Part shown: piece after piece, positions 34,801 through 43,643 of the stretch
Position numbering within the stretch: the stretch's first letter is position 1
Layout: each line of letters begins with the position of its first letter
DNA from: Oscillatoria sp. FACHB-1406
GTDB lineage: Bacteria; Cyanobacteriota; Cyanobacteriia; Cyanobacteriales; Spirulinaceae
Direction: 5' to 3'
DNA: 64,000 nt
NCBI RefSeq assembly: GCF_014698145.1
Contig: NZ_JACJSM010000019.1
Location: 43,999 to 107,998, forward strand
Program-made: the position numbers and the translations under genes
Notes under the pieces: generated by a model
Seen by the model: the letters and a program-made list of their open reading frames with translations, nothing else
What the model was told of the DNA's origin: nothing
The model's database searches: none

Positions 34801-35481
34801 ATGACCACAATTTCTGCCAATAGTTTAAATCTCTCTGACTCAATCCTCTCGAGCTTGCCCGATCGCAACACGCACAACGGCAAAGAACCTCAACTGAAAC
34901 CCACATCGGAAGAGGCAAAAGAAGAGATGATGGCAGCGGTAAGAACAATCATTGAAGGAGTCGGCGAAGATCCCGAGCGCGAAGGACTGCTAAAAACGCC
35001 CAAGCGCGTCGCAGAAGCCATGCAATTTCTCACCCAAGGTTATACCCAATCCTTAGAAGAACTCGTCAACGGCGCAATTTTTGACGAAGGGCATAACGAA
35101 ATGGTGCTGGTGCGCGATATCAACTTTTTTAGCCTCTGCGAACATCATATGCTCCCCTTCATGGGTCGCGCCCACGTCGCTTACATTCCCAATCAAAAAG
35201 TCGTCGGTTTGAGCAAACTCGCTCGCATCGTTGAAATGTACTCCCGCCGCCTACAAGTTCAGGAACGCCTAACGCGGCAAATCGCTGAAGCCATCCAGAC
35301 GGTTTTAGAACCGCAAGGCGTAGCAGTCGTGATGGAAGCAACCCATATGTGTATGGTGATGCGCGGCGTACAAAAACCGGGTTCTTGGACGGTAACGAGT
35401 GCGATGCTTGGTGCCTTTGAAGAACAGAAAACGCGCGAAGAATATTTGAGCTTGATTCGCCATCAGCCCAGTTTCTTCTAA
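34801..35481 (+). CDS. folE: GTP cyclohydrolase I FolE
   Basis: 226 residues. It converts GTP to 7,8-dihydroneopterin triphosphate, the entry to tetrahydrofolate and, in cyanobacteria, pterin glycosides. Zinc ligands lie in [22 protein letters not shown] (Cys and His) and [24 protein letters not shown] (second Cys). [20 protein letters not shown] and [22 protein letters not shown] are the usual pterin-site blocks. The start at 34801 is preferred over an upstream in-frame ATG (34765) that adds a hydrophobic, atypical leader. A terminator-like hairpin follows. Confidence 0.95.
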   Translation: MTTISANSLNLSDSILSSLPDRNTHNGKEPQLKPTSEEAKEEMMAAVRTIIEGVGEDPEREGLLKTPKRVAEAMQFLTQGYTQSLEELVNGAIFDEGHNEMVLVRDINFFSLCEHHMLPFMGRAHVAYIPNQKVVGLSKLARIVEMYSRRLQVQERLTRQIAEAIQTVLEPQGVAVVMEATHMCMVMRGVQKPGSWTVTSAMLGAFEEQKTREEYLSLIRHQPSFF

Positions 35482-35506
35482 ATCGCGCGGCGAGTCAAAA
35501 ACAGTA

Positions 35507-35545
35507 AAGAAAAGAGCTTACTTTTTTAAGTTTGGCTCTTTTCTT
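35507..35545. terminator. Hairpin downstream of folE
   Basis: An 11-bp stem, AAGAAAAGAGC (35507-35517) with GCTCTTTTCTT (35535-35545), around a T-rich 17-nt loop. It lies 26 nt after the folE stop. A T run on the 3' side is only partial, so termination is likely but not certain. Confidence 0.6.
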
Positions 35546-35628
35546 CATTCAAGTGGATTGAAAGAAACTCGTCCCCTCCGAACCCAAAGCGGGCTAATGA
35601 TGAAATTTTTGCAATTAAGGCTAAAGGC

Positions 35629-36522
35629 GTGGCACAACGACGAAAAAAGGTTTTTGTGCTGGGAATAGGCTTGCTGGGTCTGTTTCTCGCCTTCTGGCTC
35701 AAATTCATGACCCCTTCCCTACCCCCTTCCCCCATGCCTGCTGCCGAACCCAAAATTGAGTTTCAATCCTACGATTTACCTCACAGTCTAGTGCGCGTTG
35801 TCAGCGTTCCCGCTTCGGGGCGTTGGGAAGTGCGGGCGGGAATTGCGCCGGGAGTCGATCGCGTTGAGGACTTTGCAACCCAAGCTGGGGCAGTAGTCGC
35901 GATTAATGCCGGATTTTTCGATCCCAACAATCAGAAATCGACTTCTTATGTCTTTCGGGACGGCCAAATGGCGGCTAATCCGGAGGAAAACGATCGCTTG
36001 ACGGGAAATCCTCAATTGCAGCAATATTTGCCCCAAATTTTCAATCGGACGGAGTGGCGGCGCTATCGGTGCGGCGATACGGTTCGTTATGCGATCGCGC
36101 CCCATCGGGAACTGCCGCCCGAGGGTTGCCTATTGCTGGACGCGATCGGCGCGGGACCGCAACTTTTGCCAGAATTGACAGCAGAAGCAGAAGCATTTAT
36201 TACCCCCAACCGCGATCCGATTGGGGTTAACCAGCGCAATGCCCGCAGCGCGATTGCGATTAAGGCGGATGGGAGTTTGCTGTTCGCGATCGCGTCCCAA
36301 AAACCCGATCGAACCGATTCTGGGCTTTCCCTGCCTGAATTGTCCGAATTTTTGCGCAGTTTGGGGGTAGTTTCGGCGTTAAACTTAGACGGCGGTAGTT
36401 CTACAGCCTTATACTATCGGGGTCAAACGTTTTACGGCAAACTCGACGAAGCGGGAAATGCCGTAAAGCGTCCGGTTAAATCGGTCATTTTTGGGAAACC
36501 CATTAACCCTCCTGGGAATTAG
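35629..36522 (+). CDS. Phosphodiester glycosidase family protein (NAGPA domain)
   Basis: 297 residues starting at a GTG. One N-terminal membrane anchor (VFVLGIGLLGLFLAFWL) places the rest outside the cytosol. The NAGPA/DUF2233 domain shows its two hallmarks: VVAINAGFFDPNNQ in the middle and ALNLDGGSSTALYYRG near the end. It has relatives that cleave phosphodiester-linked sugars, such as the enzyme that uncovers mannose-6-phosphate in animals, and some exopolysaccharide-processing bacterial proteins. The target here is unknown. It faces the Uma2 gene with an 8-bp gap. Confidence 0.88.
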   Translation: MAQRRKKVFVLGIGLLGLFLAFWLKFMTPSLPPSPMPAAEPKIEFQSYDLPHSLVRVVSVPASGRWEVRAGIAPGVDRVEDFATQAGAVVAINAGFFDPNNQKSTSYVFRDGQMAANPEENDRLTGNPQLQQYLPQIFNRTEWRRYRCGDTVRYAIAPHRELPPEGCLLLDAIGAGPQLLPELTAEAEAFITPNRDPIGVNQRNARSAIAIKADGSLLFAIASQKPDRTDSGLSLPELSEFLRSLGVVSALNLDGGSSTALYYRGQTFYGKLDEAGNAVKRPVKSVIFGKPINPPGN

Positions 36523-36529
36523 AAATACT

Positions 36530-37282
36530 TCAATCGAGGGAATCGGGATCGATATTTAATTCTCGCAACTTTGCGGCTAAGCGATCGGCACGCTTTACTG
36601 CCTCTTCTGCTCTCTGAGTTGCTTGCCGAGCTTCCTGTAAAATTTGCTCGGAACGTTCCCGTTCTCGCAAAGCAACTTCTTCAACCGTCGGTACGATCTC
36701 GCCTTCCGCCGTAAAAAAGCGCAACTTCCCGTCAAGAATCCCTAAGTTTAAACCGAGTTGCTTGCTCCACAAATGACCGCTTGGATTAGCAGTTAGAGGT
36801 TGATATTCGCCATCGAGCAAATGAAACCCAGCCAACTCTAGCGTATAGGGATCGAACCACAAATAATCGGGCGTGCGAAAAATGTTTTGATATAAGGTTT
36901 TTTTGAGACCGCGATCGACTTTAGCCGTCTTAGCTGAAAGAATTTCAATAATAACATTCGGATACTGACCGTCTTCTTGCCAAACTACCCAACTTTTTCG
37001 AGGTTTCCGTTCGGTTCCCAGTACGACAAAAAAATCCGGCCCTCGAACATCTTCAGACTTGCGCTGATTAGGACTATAGTAAATGCTGAGATTTCCGGCA
37101 ACGTAAAAATCATTCCGGTCTTGCCACAGCCATTCTAAGCATTTAATCAATAAAATAATTTGTTGGAGATGAAGATCGCTTTCCAAGGGAGGTTCGTCAC
37201 TCTCGATGTCGCCTTTCGGAAAGATAACATCTTCTTGAATCTCTTGGATAGGTGTTAGTTCTTGAGTTACGGTCATCTTCAA
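36530..37282 (-). CDS. Uma2 family (DUF820) restriction-endonuclease-like protein
   Basis: 250 residues. The PD-(D/E)xK-like core is visible: PDFFVVLGTERKPRKSWVVWQEDGQYPNVIIEILSAKTAKVDRGLKKTLYQNI, then PDYLWFDPYTLELAGFHLLDGEYQPL, and a C-terminal Glu/Arg coiled coil (LREREREQ-type, about 200-240) typical of cyanobacterial members. Uma2 proteins are massively expanded in cyanobacteria. A nuclease role is predicted from fold but the target is unknown; an association with transposons has been proposed. No transposase lies next to it. Confidence 0.88.
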   Translation of the reverse strand: MKMTVTQELTPIQEIQEDVIFPKGDIESDEPPLESDLHLQQIILLIKCLEWLWQDRNDFYVAGNLSIYYSPNQRKSEDVRGPDFFVVLGTERKPRKSWVVWQEDGQYPNVIIEILSAKTAKVDRGLKKTLYQNIFRTPDYLWFDPYTLELAGFHLLDGEYQPLTANPSGHLWSKQLGLNLGILDGKLRFFTAEGEIVPTVEEVALRERERSEQILQEARQATQRAEEAVKRADRLAAKLRELNIDPDSLD

Positions 37283-37498
37283 TTGGGTCGCAGCGCATCG
37301 GTCGTGCCTTTATTTTAGCGCTAGAGAATCTTTAGCGATTGCCGGGGAAGTACGCCCTCGGTCGCAGGTAGAAAAATAGAGCGAAGAGCGATCGCGCCTC
37401 CTGCAAGCCCGTAAATTATCCTAAAAGTTGCGAAAAACGTCTCGAGTGCTGATAAGTTATTGAGAGCGCGAACTCGGTTGATTAAGGGAAAGAGTAGC

Positions 37499-38845
37499 AT
37501 GGGTAGAATTTTTATTTCAGCCGGTCACGGGGGCTACGAAGGCGGCAGACGCGATCCGGGTGCTATTGCTGGCGGGACGACAGAAGCTCAACAAATGATT
37601 CTGCTGCGCGACCAAATCGTACCGGAGTTGCGATCGCGCGGTTACGAAGTCTTCTCCGTTCCCGACACCCTCAGCATCCAACAAACCCTCGACTGGATTA
37701 ACGCCCGCGATCGCGCCGGAGATATCGCGATCGAAATTCACTCCGACGCTTACTCCGACCCCAACACTCGCGGTGCAACCGCCTTTCATATCGCCGGAAA
37801 CGACCAGCGAAAACGCCACGCTGAAACGCTCTTGCTCAATCTTCTGCGCCGTCTCCCGCAACTTCCCAGTCGCGGCGCAAAACCCGACACCGCAACCGGA
37901 GTCGGTCGCCTCAGTTTTTGTCGCGAAGTTGCCGTTCCTTCTCTCCTCCTCGAAGTGGGTTTTATCACCAACCCCGACGATCGTTTTCTGCTAACAAATC
38001 GGCGCAAAGATATGGCAGCGGGGATCGCGGACGGTTTAGTGGCTTGGGCGCGAGAAATTGCCGGTTTGGGGCAGCTTGAAACCGCTTATCCCGCGATTAA
38101 TATCCGCCTCAACAATCAGAATTACAGCGAGCAAGGAATTCTGGTTAATGGGAATGCTTACATTCCTATCGATCTTGTCGATCGCTTGGGTATCGATTTA
38201 ACAAAAAACCTCAATATTCGTCTCCTGCAATATCGCGGCATCGTTTACGTCAAAGCAGTTGATTTGCGCGATTATAACGTTTCGGTGGGGTGGGATAATG
38301 CCACGCGATCGGTCGTTTTGCGCTCCATTGGTTCCGTGATTCCCGGCGTTATCGATCGCATCATCAGTCCCGGGCAAACCTCGGAAGTTCAGCTTCAGAT
38401 GTTTCTCAAAAATAATAACGAAAACGCCTTCGCAACCTTCCCCGAAATTGCCAAACTCTATCGCGAAGAAGCGACCGCCGAAGGCGTTAACTACGATATT
38501 GCCTTCTGTCAAATGTGTTTAGAAACTGCTTATTTACGCTTCGGTAGCACCCTCAAAGCCGAGCAAAATAACTTTGGCAACCTCGGTGCAGTCGGTGGCG
38601 GTACGGAAAGCGCGAGTTTCCCTAGCGCCAGAATCGGCGTGAGAGCGCAGATTCAGCACCTCAAAGCCTACGCAAGTTTAGAACCCCTCGTGCAGGAAGT
38701 GGTGGATCCCCGCTTCCGATTTGTGACGCGCGGAATTGCGCCCTTAGTCGGGCAGCTTTCTGGGCGCTGGTCGGCGGATTTACAATATGGCGATAAAATT
38801 ATGGCAATTTTGCGGCGATTATACGAGTCGGCGAATTTGCTTTAG
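37499..38845 (+). CDS. N-acetylmuramoyl-L-alanine amidase with glucosaminidase-like C-terminus
   Basis: 448 residues. Domain 1 (1-190) is an Amidase_3 fold: FISAGHGGYEGGRRDPG with the first zinc histidine, GDIAIEIHSDAY with the second, and LLLEVGFITNPDD with the catalytic glutamate. Domain 2 (about 195-285) is a copper-amine-oxidase-N-like binding module (LVNGNAYIPIDLVDRLGIDL, YVKAVDLRDYNVSVGWD). Domain 3 (about 300-448) resembles glucosaminidase/FlgJ (CQMCLETAYLRFG, AEQNNFGNLGAVG). No signal peptide is seen on this start (37499), which is odd for a wall hydrolase. It probably cuts peptidoglycan in two places. It overlaps the NTPase gene by 4 nt at its 3' end. Confidence 0.87.
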   Translation: MGRIFISAGHGGYEGGRRDPGAIAGGTTEAQQMILLRDQIVPELRSRGYEVFSVPDTLSIQQTLDWINARDRAGDIAIEIHSDAYSDPNTRGATAFHIAGNDQRKRHAETLLLNLLRRLPQLPSRGAKPDTATGVGRLSFCREVAVPSLLLEVGFITNPDDRFLLTNRRKDMAAGIADGLVAWAREIAGLGQLETAYPAINIRLNNQNYSEQGILVNGNAYIPIDLVDRLGIDLTKNLNIRLLQYRGIVYVKAVDLRDYNVSVGWDNATRSVVLRSIGSVIPGVIDRIISPGQTSEVQLQMFLKNNNENAFATFPEIAKLYREEATAEGVNYDIAFCQMCLETAYLRFGSTLKAEQNNFGNLGAVGGGTESASFPSARIGVRAQIQHLKAYASLEPLVQEVVDPRFRFVTRGIAPLVGQLSGRWSADLQYGDKIMAILRRLYESANLL

Positions 38846-39369
38846 CTAGAAAGTCTTTGCAACCAATTTTGCGTTTGGGCGGGCGATCGCAAATGAATAA
38901 TTTGCAGGTGTTTGTACTCTGATTTTTGGAACAGTAAGGGATAAGTTCTGCGCCTTTTCCGATAAGTTCGCAATGCCCATAACAAAATTGAATCTCGACT
39001 GAAAAAAGACATTCGCCATGTTTCTCGATTGCCATTCCAGAGTTCTTGATTCGTTAAACTGCGATATACGGTTCGCTTAAACAATTGCCGCATAATCGTC
39101 GGCAAAGGATAATCTAACCAGATAACCGTATCGGCTTTGCCCCAAACGAGGTCTTGAACTCGGCTATAGTTGCCATCGACAACCCAGCGATTTCCTTGCA
39201 GGGAATGGGCGATGCGATCGCGAAAAACTTCATCGGACGCTGCAACCCAATTCGGTTCCCATTGCAAAGCATCTAATTCAACGTGCGGAATTTGCAGGCG
39301 ATCGGCGATCGCGCGCGCTAAAGTCGTTTTCCCCGATCCCGTCGTCCCGACAATAGAAATACGATTCAT
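38842..39369 (-). CDS. Small P-loop NTPase, FlaR/adenylate-kinase-like
   Basis: 175 residues with a perfect Walker A (IVGTTGSGKTTLARAIADRL) at the N-terminus, then IPHVELDALQWEPNW, NRWVVDGNYSRVQD and DTVIWLDYPLPTIMRQLFKRT. This is the DNA-topology-modulation (FlaR)/shikimate-kinase-like group of small kinases. The substrate is unknown. ATG at 39369 gives the family start MNRISIVG; a longer frame upstream to 39492 is rejected. Convergent with the amidase gene, 4-nt overlap. It is the last core gene before the accessory island. Confidence 0.85.
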   Translation of the reverse strand: MNRISIVGTTGSGKTTLARAIADRLQIPHVELDALQWEPNWVAASDEVFRDRIAHSLQGNRWVVDGNYSRVQDLVWGKADTVIWLDYPLPTIMRQLFKRTVYRSLTNQELWNGNRETWRMSFFSRDSILLWALRTYRKRRRTYPLLFQKSEYKHLQIIHLRSPAQTQNWLQRLSS

Positions 39370-39542
39370 GGTTTCTGCTGGAATAAGACCCTTAAGTTGT
39401 TGATAGATGGTTAGGAAGTGGCTAGCGAGTCGCGCATCTTTCCACATGATATTACTCTTACGGATAGTTTCGAGCAGGAAGGTATTCGGCACGCGGTTAC
39501 GGCGAAGTCTGTCTTACACTTCCTTTCATCAGGTGATTGAGG

Positions 39543-39620
39543 ACGTTAGCGATCGCATCGCGCCCTCTCCTTTTCCCCTCACCGCATCCCCGAAATCGAG
39601 TTTTTCGTCATCAGAGAAAA
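39543..39620 (-). repeat. chlD 3'-end copy F (most degenerate full core)
   Basis: Compared with the real chlD end at about 48179-48245, it shares GTTAGCGATCGCA, a CCTTTTCCCCTCACC-like stretch, GCATCCCCGAAATCG and TTTCGTCATC in the same order. Read on the minus strand it still spells MTKNSISGMR followed by a stop, against [10 protein letters not shown] in chlD. It lies in the 576-nt gap 39370-39945, which holds no gene; the remainder is AT-rich. Confidence 0.72.
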
Positions 39621-39945
39621 TTATCGGTCGGCTAATACTGATTGGACGGTCGGGGTGGGAGAGGTTAACATAGAGTGGGTTAACAATTCTCCCCTTTAAC
39701 TTAGATACAGATATTGAGTTAAAAAAGTCAGGTTACGGCACGTCTTTATGCAGTTTTAGTCAATCTATAGCGGGTCGATCTGGGTGCAGAACAGAATAGT
39801 GACTAGCTCGGAAAAACTTGCGGAATAGTTTAACGTTTATTCGAGCTTTTGTAGGGTTTAAATTATTTAATCTTCCCGCCTTGAATAAAGTACGATGCTT
39901 TTTCACAATTCATTGAAACTTGCTATTTAGTGGAATTAATTCATT

Positions 39946-41103
39946 ATGCCCCAGGATTATGAATACCAGACTCGCCAAGTTGAACTGGATCGGGAGCGGC
40001 AATTCCGTCTCGGCGAAGGTAAAATCAGCGGTTACTGTTCCGTTTTCCTCGGTGCCTTGAGCCTGCTTTCCGTCTTGGCTTACCTCTACCCCGCTTATCT
40101 CACCACCGCTGAACTGCGCCAAGTTTACGATGCGGCCTTTCTTCAAGGTCTCCTGAAATACGGTATGTATTTCTCCTTGTTTTTTGGGGTTCTGACATTT
40201 GTCCTCAAGAAATATCGTTCGCTCGGTACGATTGGCTTGTTCTTAACTGCGATCGCCTTTGCGATCGGCGGCTACAATGTTCCCTTAACAAGTACAGAAG
40301 CTCACCGTCTATCCCTTGGACTCGACTGGCTCATCCTCGCATTTCTGGGTTCCGTTTTCATCTTTATGAGCCTAGAAAAACTATTCCCCAAATACAAAAA
40401 CCAAGTCATCCTTCGCAAAGGATGGGGCCTAGACCTTGCCTACTTCTGCTTCAATCATCTGGCAATTTCCGCGATCGTCATCTACGCGAACCATAGCGCC
40501 AGCCGCTTCCACTGGGCAGTCAGCCCTAACCTCCAAGCCTCAATCCAATCAACCCCAGTCTTTTTCCAATTTCTCCTCGCCATTCTCTGCGCTGACTTCG
40601 TTCTCTACTGGGAACACCGTTTGTACCACGAAGTTAAACTCCTCTGGCCCATTCATGCGGTTCACCACTCCGTCGAAGACCTAGATTGGCTTGCCGGATC
40701 GCGCGGCCATTTTATCCAAGTCTTTTCAGAACGCGCCACCGTCATGCTGCCGCTCTATTTGCTCGGCATCGGCGAACAAGCATTGGGCCTTTACATTACC
40801 GTTGCCGCTCTCCAAGCTGTCTTTATTCACTGCAATCTCGACCTGCCCTTCGGCTTCCTCAAATACATCATCGTCACCCCTCAATTCCACCACTGGCACC
40901 ACAGTTCCGAACGCCCCGCCATTGATACCAACTACTCCGCCCACACTATCCTGTTCGACTGGGCGTTCAAAACCATGCACCTACCTGGCAAACACTGGCC
41001 GGTGAAATATGGTACGACCCAGCCAATGCCTCGAACATACCTGGGACAGACACTCTATCCCATCGCCAGCCAACTCACTAAACAACGCAAAATTAACTCT
41101 TAA
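39946..41103 (+). CDS. Sterol desaturase/fatty acid hydroxylase family protein
   Basis: 385 residues. An N-terminal soluble stretch and about seven membrane helices. The di-iron histidine clusters are complete: EHRLYHEVKLLWPIHAVHHS contains HxxxH and HxxHH, and TPQFHHWHHSSE gives the last HxxHH. The family hydroxylates or desaturates lipids, carotenoids or alkylglycerols; the substrate is not readable. The N-terminal extra helices (about 30-120) resemble alkylglycerol-type members. It is flanked by two chlD 3'-end copies, together with the following orphan gene. Confidence 0.87.
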   Translation: MPQDYEYQTRQVELDRERQFRLGEGKISGYCSVFLGALSLLSVLAYLYPAYLTTAELRQVYDAAFLQGLLKYGMYFSLFFGVLTFVLKKYRSLGTIGLFLTAIAFAIGGYNVPLTSTEAHRLSLGLDWLILAFLGSVFIFMSLEKLFPKYKNQVILRKGWGLDLAYFCFNHLAISAIVIYANHSASRFHWAVSPNLQASIQSTPVFFQFLLAILCADFVLYWEHRLYHEVKLLWPIHAVHHSVEDLDWLAGSRGHFIQVFSERATVMLPLYLLGIGEQALGLYITVAALQAVFIHCNLDLPFGFLKYIIVTPQFHHWHHSSERPAIDTNYSAHTILFDWAFKTMHLPGKHWPVKYGTTQPMPRTYLGQTLYPIASQLTKQRKINS

Positions 41104-41160
41104 GCCTATCGAAGAGACTAAGCCGGATACTCTGACGCTCTTGTAAGAAGAATATTGCAG

Positions 41161-41757
41161 ATGAAAAACATTAAGTTTAAGTGGTACGATCCCGGCGAGG
41201 AAAACCCCTTTCCAATCCGCATTTTGGATGTGCGTGGTTTCACTGGTCAAGTCGTCGCAGCAACAAACGACATCAAGCTTGCCGAATCATTCAATACCCA
41301 GCGACAATCCGACGGCAGCGAATATATTGATGCCCAAATCGAGAACTCAACAACGGTGGAATGTAATCTGTGCTTTCCGCACAACGGCGATCCCCTCGAA
41401 GGTATCATTTACAAAGCCAATTCAATGGATATCAAATGGGACATATACATTTACGACTCTGCATTCCTCTTCGTGCGTAGTTGGACGGGTCAATTGGGGT
41501 ATCGAGCCTTTGCCGAAATTACGGACACAGATATTCGCATCAATAAGGTTGAAACCGCTGCCGATGGTATCGAAACCGCTCCGCAAGATGTCTATTTCAT
41601 GCTTGGCACACACGCGATGGGCATTATTCTTCCGCATACAATCCCGCGCGATATGTCTGACGATCCGCAACAAATCGCTCTTTGGTCGTTCAGTATGTAT
41701 GGCAAATTTGGATATTACGCCACATACGAGGACATCACACAAATCGCAATCTCCTGA
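41161..41757 (+). CDS. Unrecognised soluble protein in the chlD island
   Basis: 198 residues from ATG 41161; a TTG two codons earlier is possible. I recognise no family. The sequence is mostly beta strand with short loops: MKNIKFKWYDPGEENPFPIR, STTVECNLCFPHNGDPLEGI, DIYIYDSAFLFVRSWTGQLGYRAF, TDTDIRINKVETAADG, then APQDVYFMLGTHAMGIILPH. There is no signal peptide. A secreted-effector or immunity-type protein cannot be excluded. It follows the desaturase gene by 57 nt and both lie between chlD copies F and E. Confidence 0.6.
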   Translation: MKNIKFKWYDPGEENPFPIRILDVRGFTGQVVAATNDIKLAESFNTQRQSDGSEYIDAQIENSTTVECNLCFPHNGDPLEGIIYKANSMDIKWDIYIYDSAFLFVRSWTGQLGYRAFAEITDTDIRINKVETAADGIETAPQDVYFMLGTHAMGIILPHTIPRDMSDDPQQIALWSFSMYGKFGYYATYEDITQIAIS

Positions 41758-41871
41758 CCCGAAGCCGAACCGTAAACGCGGCAGAATTCTGCAATGCACC
41801 AGAGTTGCATAAACCGCGATCTGAGCAAGATTGCGAAAGTTTGACTATGGCGACTCAACAGGAATGTTAAA

Positions 41872-41911
41872 GAGCGCGCCCTTCCCTTTTCCCCCTCACC
41901 TCATCCCCAAC
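41872..41911 (-). repeat. chlD 3'-end copy E (core only)
   Basis: Carries CGCGCCCTTCCCTTTTCCCC then CTCACCTCATCCCC, the non-coding flank and last codons of chlD; on the minus strand it still ends GMR-stop. The next coding part is lost. Its right-hand flank (41931-42000) is loosely similar to the flank of copy F (39611-39685). It lies in a 418-nt gap (41758-42175) with no gene. Confidence 0.6.
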
Positions 41912-42175
41912 AATTGCCAAATTTATCCTCGCAGAGAAAAACTTACATGAGCGATCTCTGACTAGGCGATCTGTGTAGGGGGGAGGTAAGATAAGTTAGA
42001 ATCGTTGGGCAAACTGTCCACCTTACCTCTCTACCTAAATTGGGACATTAGGGATAAAATTGACCTCTAATAAATAGCTATGCTGCCTTTGGTTATTAAT
42101 ATGTAAGCCGTTTTAGAGTGTTTTGCAAGGATTCAATATTGAATAAACTTTGAATATTCTGATGAACGAACAACT

Positions 42176-43030
42176 ATGAAAAAGTTTTTGCTTAAGCAGA
42201 TTTGCATTTGGCTCATTGTATTTATGATGTTCATAAGTCATGTTGAGCCAGCAAATGCCTCTGGTGACAGATATAAGAAACTTGTAGGAGAAGAGAAGTT
42301 TACTGAAATAAAAGAACAAGTTATTCATTCAGCACAAGACATATCTCAGCACAAAGCAGCAGATGCTTATCGAGAGATTGTCAATGCCTTAAATGATTTT
42401 CACAAACTTCGCGATATTGTCAAAAACTCATCTCGTATCGATGATGTAATTGGAGACGTTGCTGATGGACTTGACAAAATTGCTTCAACCTATGAAAAAA
42501 TTGCAAGCTGGGATGAAGAATTGATTGAGTATAGACAAGGGTATTTTCGTGACTTGCAAGGCTTGAGCGGCGAAACATTAAGAACAAAGCAGGAGCTAGA
42601 GTTGAAAATATCTGGATTCCAAAATTCAAATAAACTAATTCAAGAAAAATTACTTAGTGCCGTAGATGACATTGAAGAAAAAAATCTAGAAGTAAGCCTC
42701 AAAGGTAATGAGTCAATTATTAATTCTCTTAGAGCGCAAACAATCATATGGGATAAATTCCATAGCGCACAGGAGCAACTTTTTGCAAAATTAAGCTTGA
42801 ATAGTAGGAAAGTTGATTTATTACTTCATGTTTTAGAAGTCAATGCTGGAGTTTACAGAGAAGCTGCAAACGTTGCTAGGCTACGAAAAACTGCTAAAGG
42901 AGCAATGGATAACCTTCGTTCTTTAAGCGATATCCAGAGCATTATTGGTGATTTGCAAAATAGTTGGACTGAAGTCGACGATCTGGTTTCTGATATAAGT
43001 AAAGCTGAATTTATTATCGATCTTGATTAA
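42176..43030 (+). CDS. AT-rich exported helical protein, function unknown
   Basis: 284 residues with a signal peptide (MKKFLLKQICIWLIVFMMFISHVEP, cleavage near ANASG). The mature part is helical and charged, with repeated IASxYEKIAS-, ELELKISGFQ- and NLRSLSDIQS-like segments, suggesting a coiled coil or membrane-associated bundle; no family recognised. The DNA is visibly more AT-rich than the flanks and contains no HIP1 octamer, which points to recent transfer. Together with the following lipoprotein gene it makes a module between chlD copies E and C. Confidence 0.68.
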   Translation: MKKFLLKQICIWLIVFMMFISHVEPANASGDRYKKLVGEEKFTEIKEQVIHSAQDISQHKAADAYREIVNALNDFHKLRDIVKNSSRIDDVIGDVADGLDKIASTYEKIASWDEELIEYRQGYFRDLQGLSGETLRTKQELELKISGFQNSNKLIQEKLLSAVDDIEEKNLEVSLKGNESIINSLRAQTIIWDKFHSAQEQLFAKLSLNSRKVDLLLHVLEVNAGVYREAANVARLRKTAKGAMDNLRSLSDIQSIIGDLQNSWTEVDDLVSDISKAEFIIDLD

Positions 43031-43051
43031 CGCAACTGAAATCTTTTGTCA

Positions 43052-43258
43052 ATGAATTACTTTGTTGTTTGCATTCTTTCAATTTTCATACTTTGTCTTA
43101 CTTTGCTCACTGGCTGTTCAAGTTCTGATTCTCCAAATAACAATAAAACATGGGGTAGTGTTAATCATAAATTCATGGAATTGGAGCAAGAACGAACAGA
43201 TGTTATGGAGTCCCTTAGAGATAAAATTTTGACAGTTAATAACTCGAAAAGTGAGTAG
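43052..43258 (+). CDS. Small predicted lipoprotein
   Basis: 68 residues: a hydrophobic signal (MNYFVVCILSIFILCLTLLT) and the lipobox LLTGC with the modified cysteine at residue 22, then a short polar, helical tail ending KILTVNNSKSE. It follows the exported protein gene by 21 nt, in the same AT-rich, HIP1-free DNA, and probably shares its transcript. Lysis-protein or immunity-type lipoproteins look like this, but no family is recognised. An in-frame TTG two codons upstream is less likely as start. Confidence 0.6.
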   Translation: MNYFVVCILSIFILCLTLLTGCSSSDSPNNNKTWGSVNHKFMELEQERTDVMESLRDKILTVNNSKSE

Positions 43259-43338
43259 TTTTTATGTAACTGTAGCAGATGGCAGATTGAGCACAAAGTG
43301 TACAAAGATAGATAGCTGCTCAAGCGGAAGTTTATCTA

Positions 43339-43500
43339 GAGAGTGCGCCCCCTCCATTCTCCCTCACCTCATCCCCAAAATCGCGTCCTTCGTCATCGCT
43401 GCGCGCCCGAAAGGATCCGCTTTGCGGATCGCCCTATCCGTCGCTTTGGGCAAATAATAATACTTCCCGCCTGTCGGTAAGCGCCACGATAACCACTATT
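43339..43500 (-). pseudogene. chlD 3'-end copy C, internally deleted and with palindrome
   Basis: Read on the minus strand it has a VVIVALTD segment of chlD (real chlD: VVIVAITD), a junction where about 180 nt of chlD is missing, then [14 protein letters not shown], a 24-nt in-frame insertion (RKADPFGR) carrying the palindrome GATCCGC-TTT-GCGGATC (43414-43430), and [16 protein letters not shown]. It is the longest copy. It covers most of the gene-free gap 43259-43643. Confidence 0.82.
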
Positions 43501-43643
43501 TCAGAATCTGACTTGTATTCCAAGCTGTCTGCTAGAGTAAACTGTAGATACGAAACTAACTCCCTACGATCGCTTTAAGGCGGGATGCAGTTTTGATGGA
43601 ATTCTTCAGCCTTAGTGAAAGCTCTGAACAAGGAGTATAGCCC

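Noticed and set aside
39546..39558. HIP1 site (GCGATCGC) inside chlD copy F as the cause of the similarity
   Set aside because: HIP1 alone is 8 nt and occurs everywhere; the shared order continues over about 75 nt and through the last codons of chlD.
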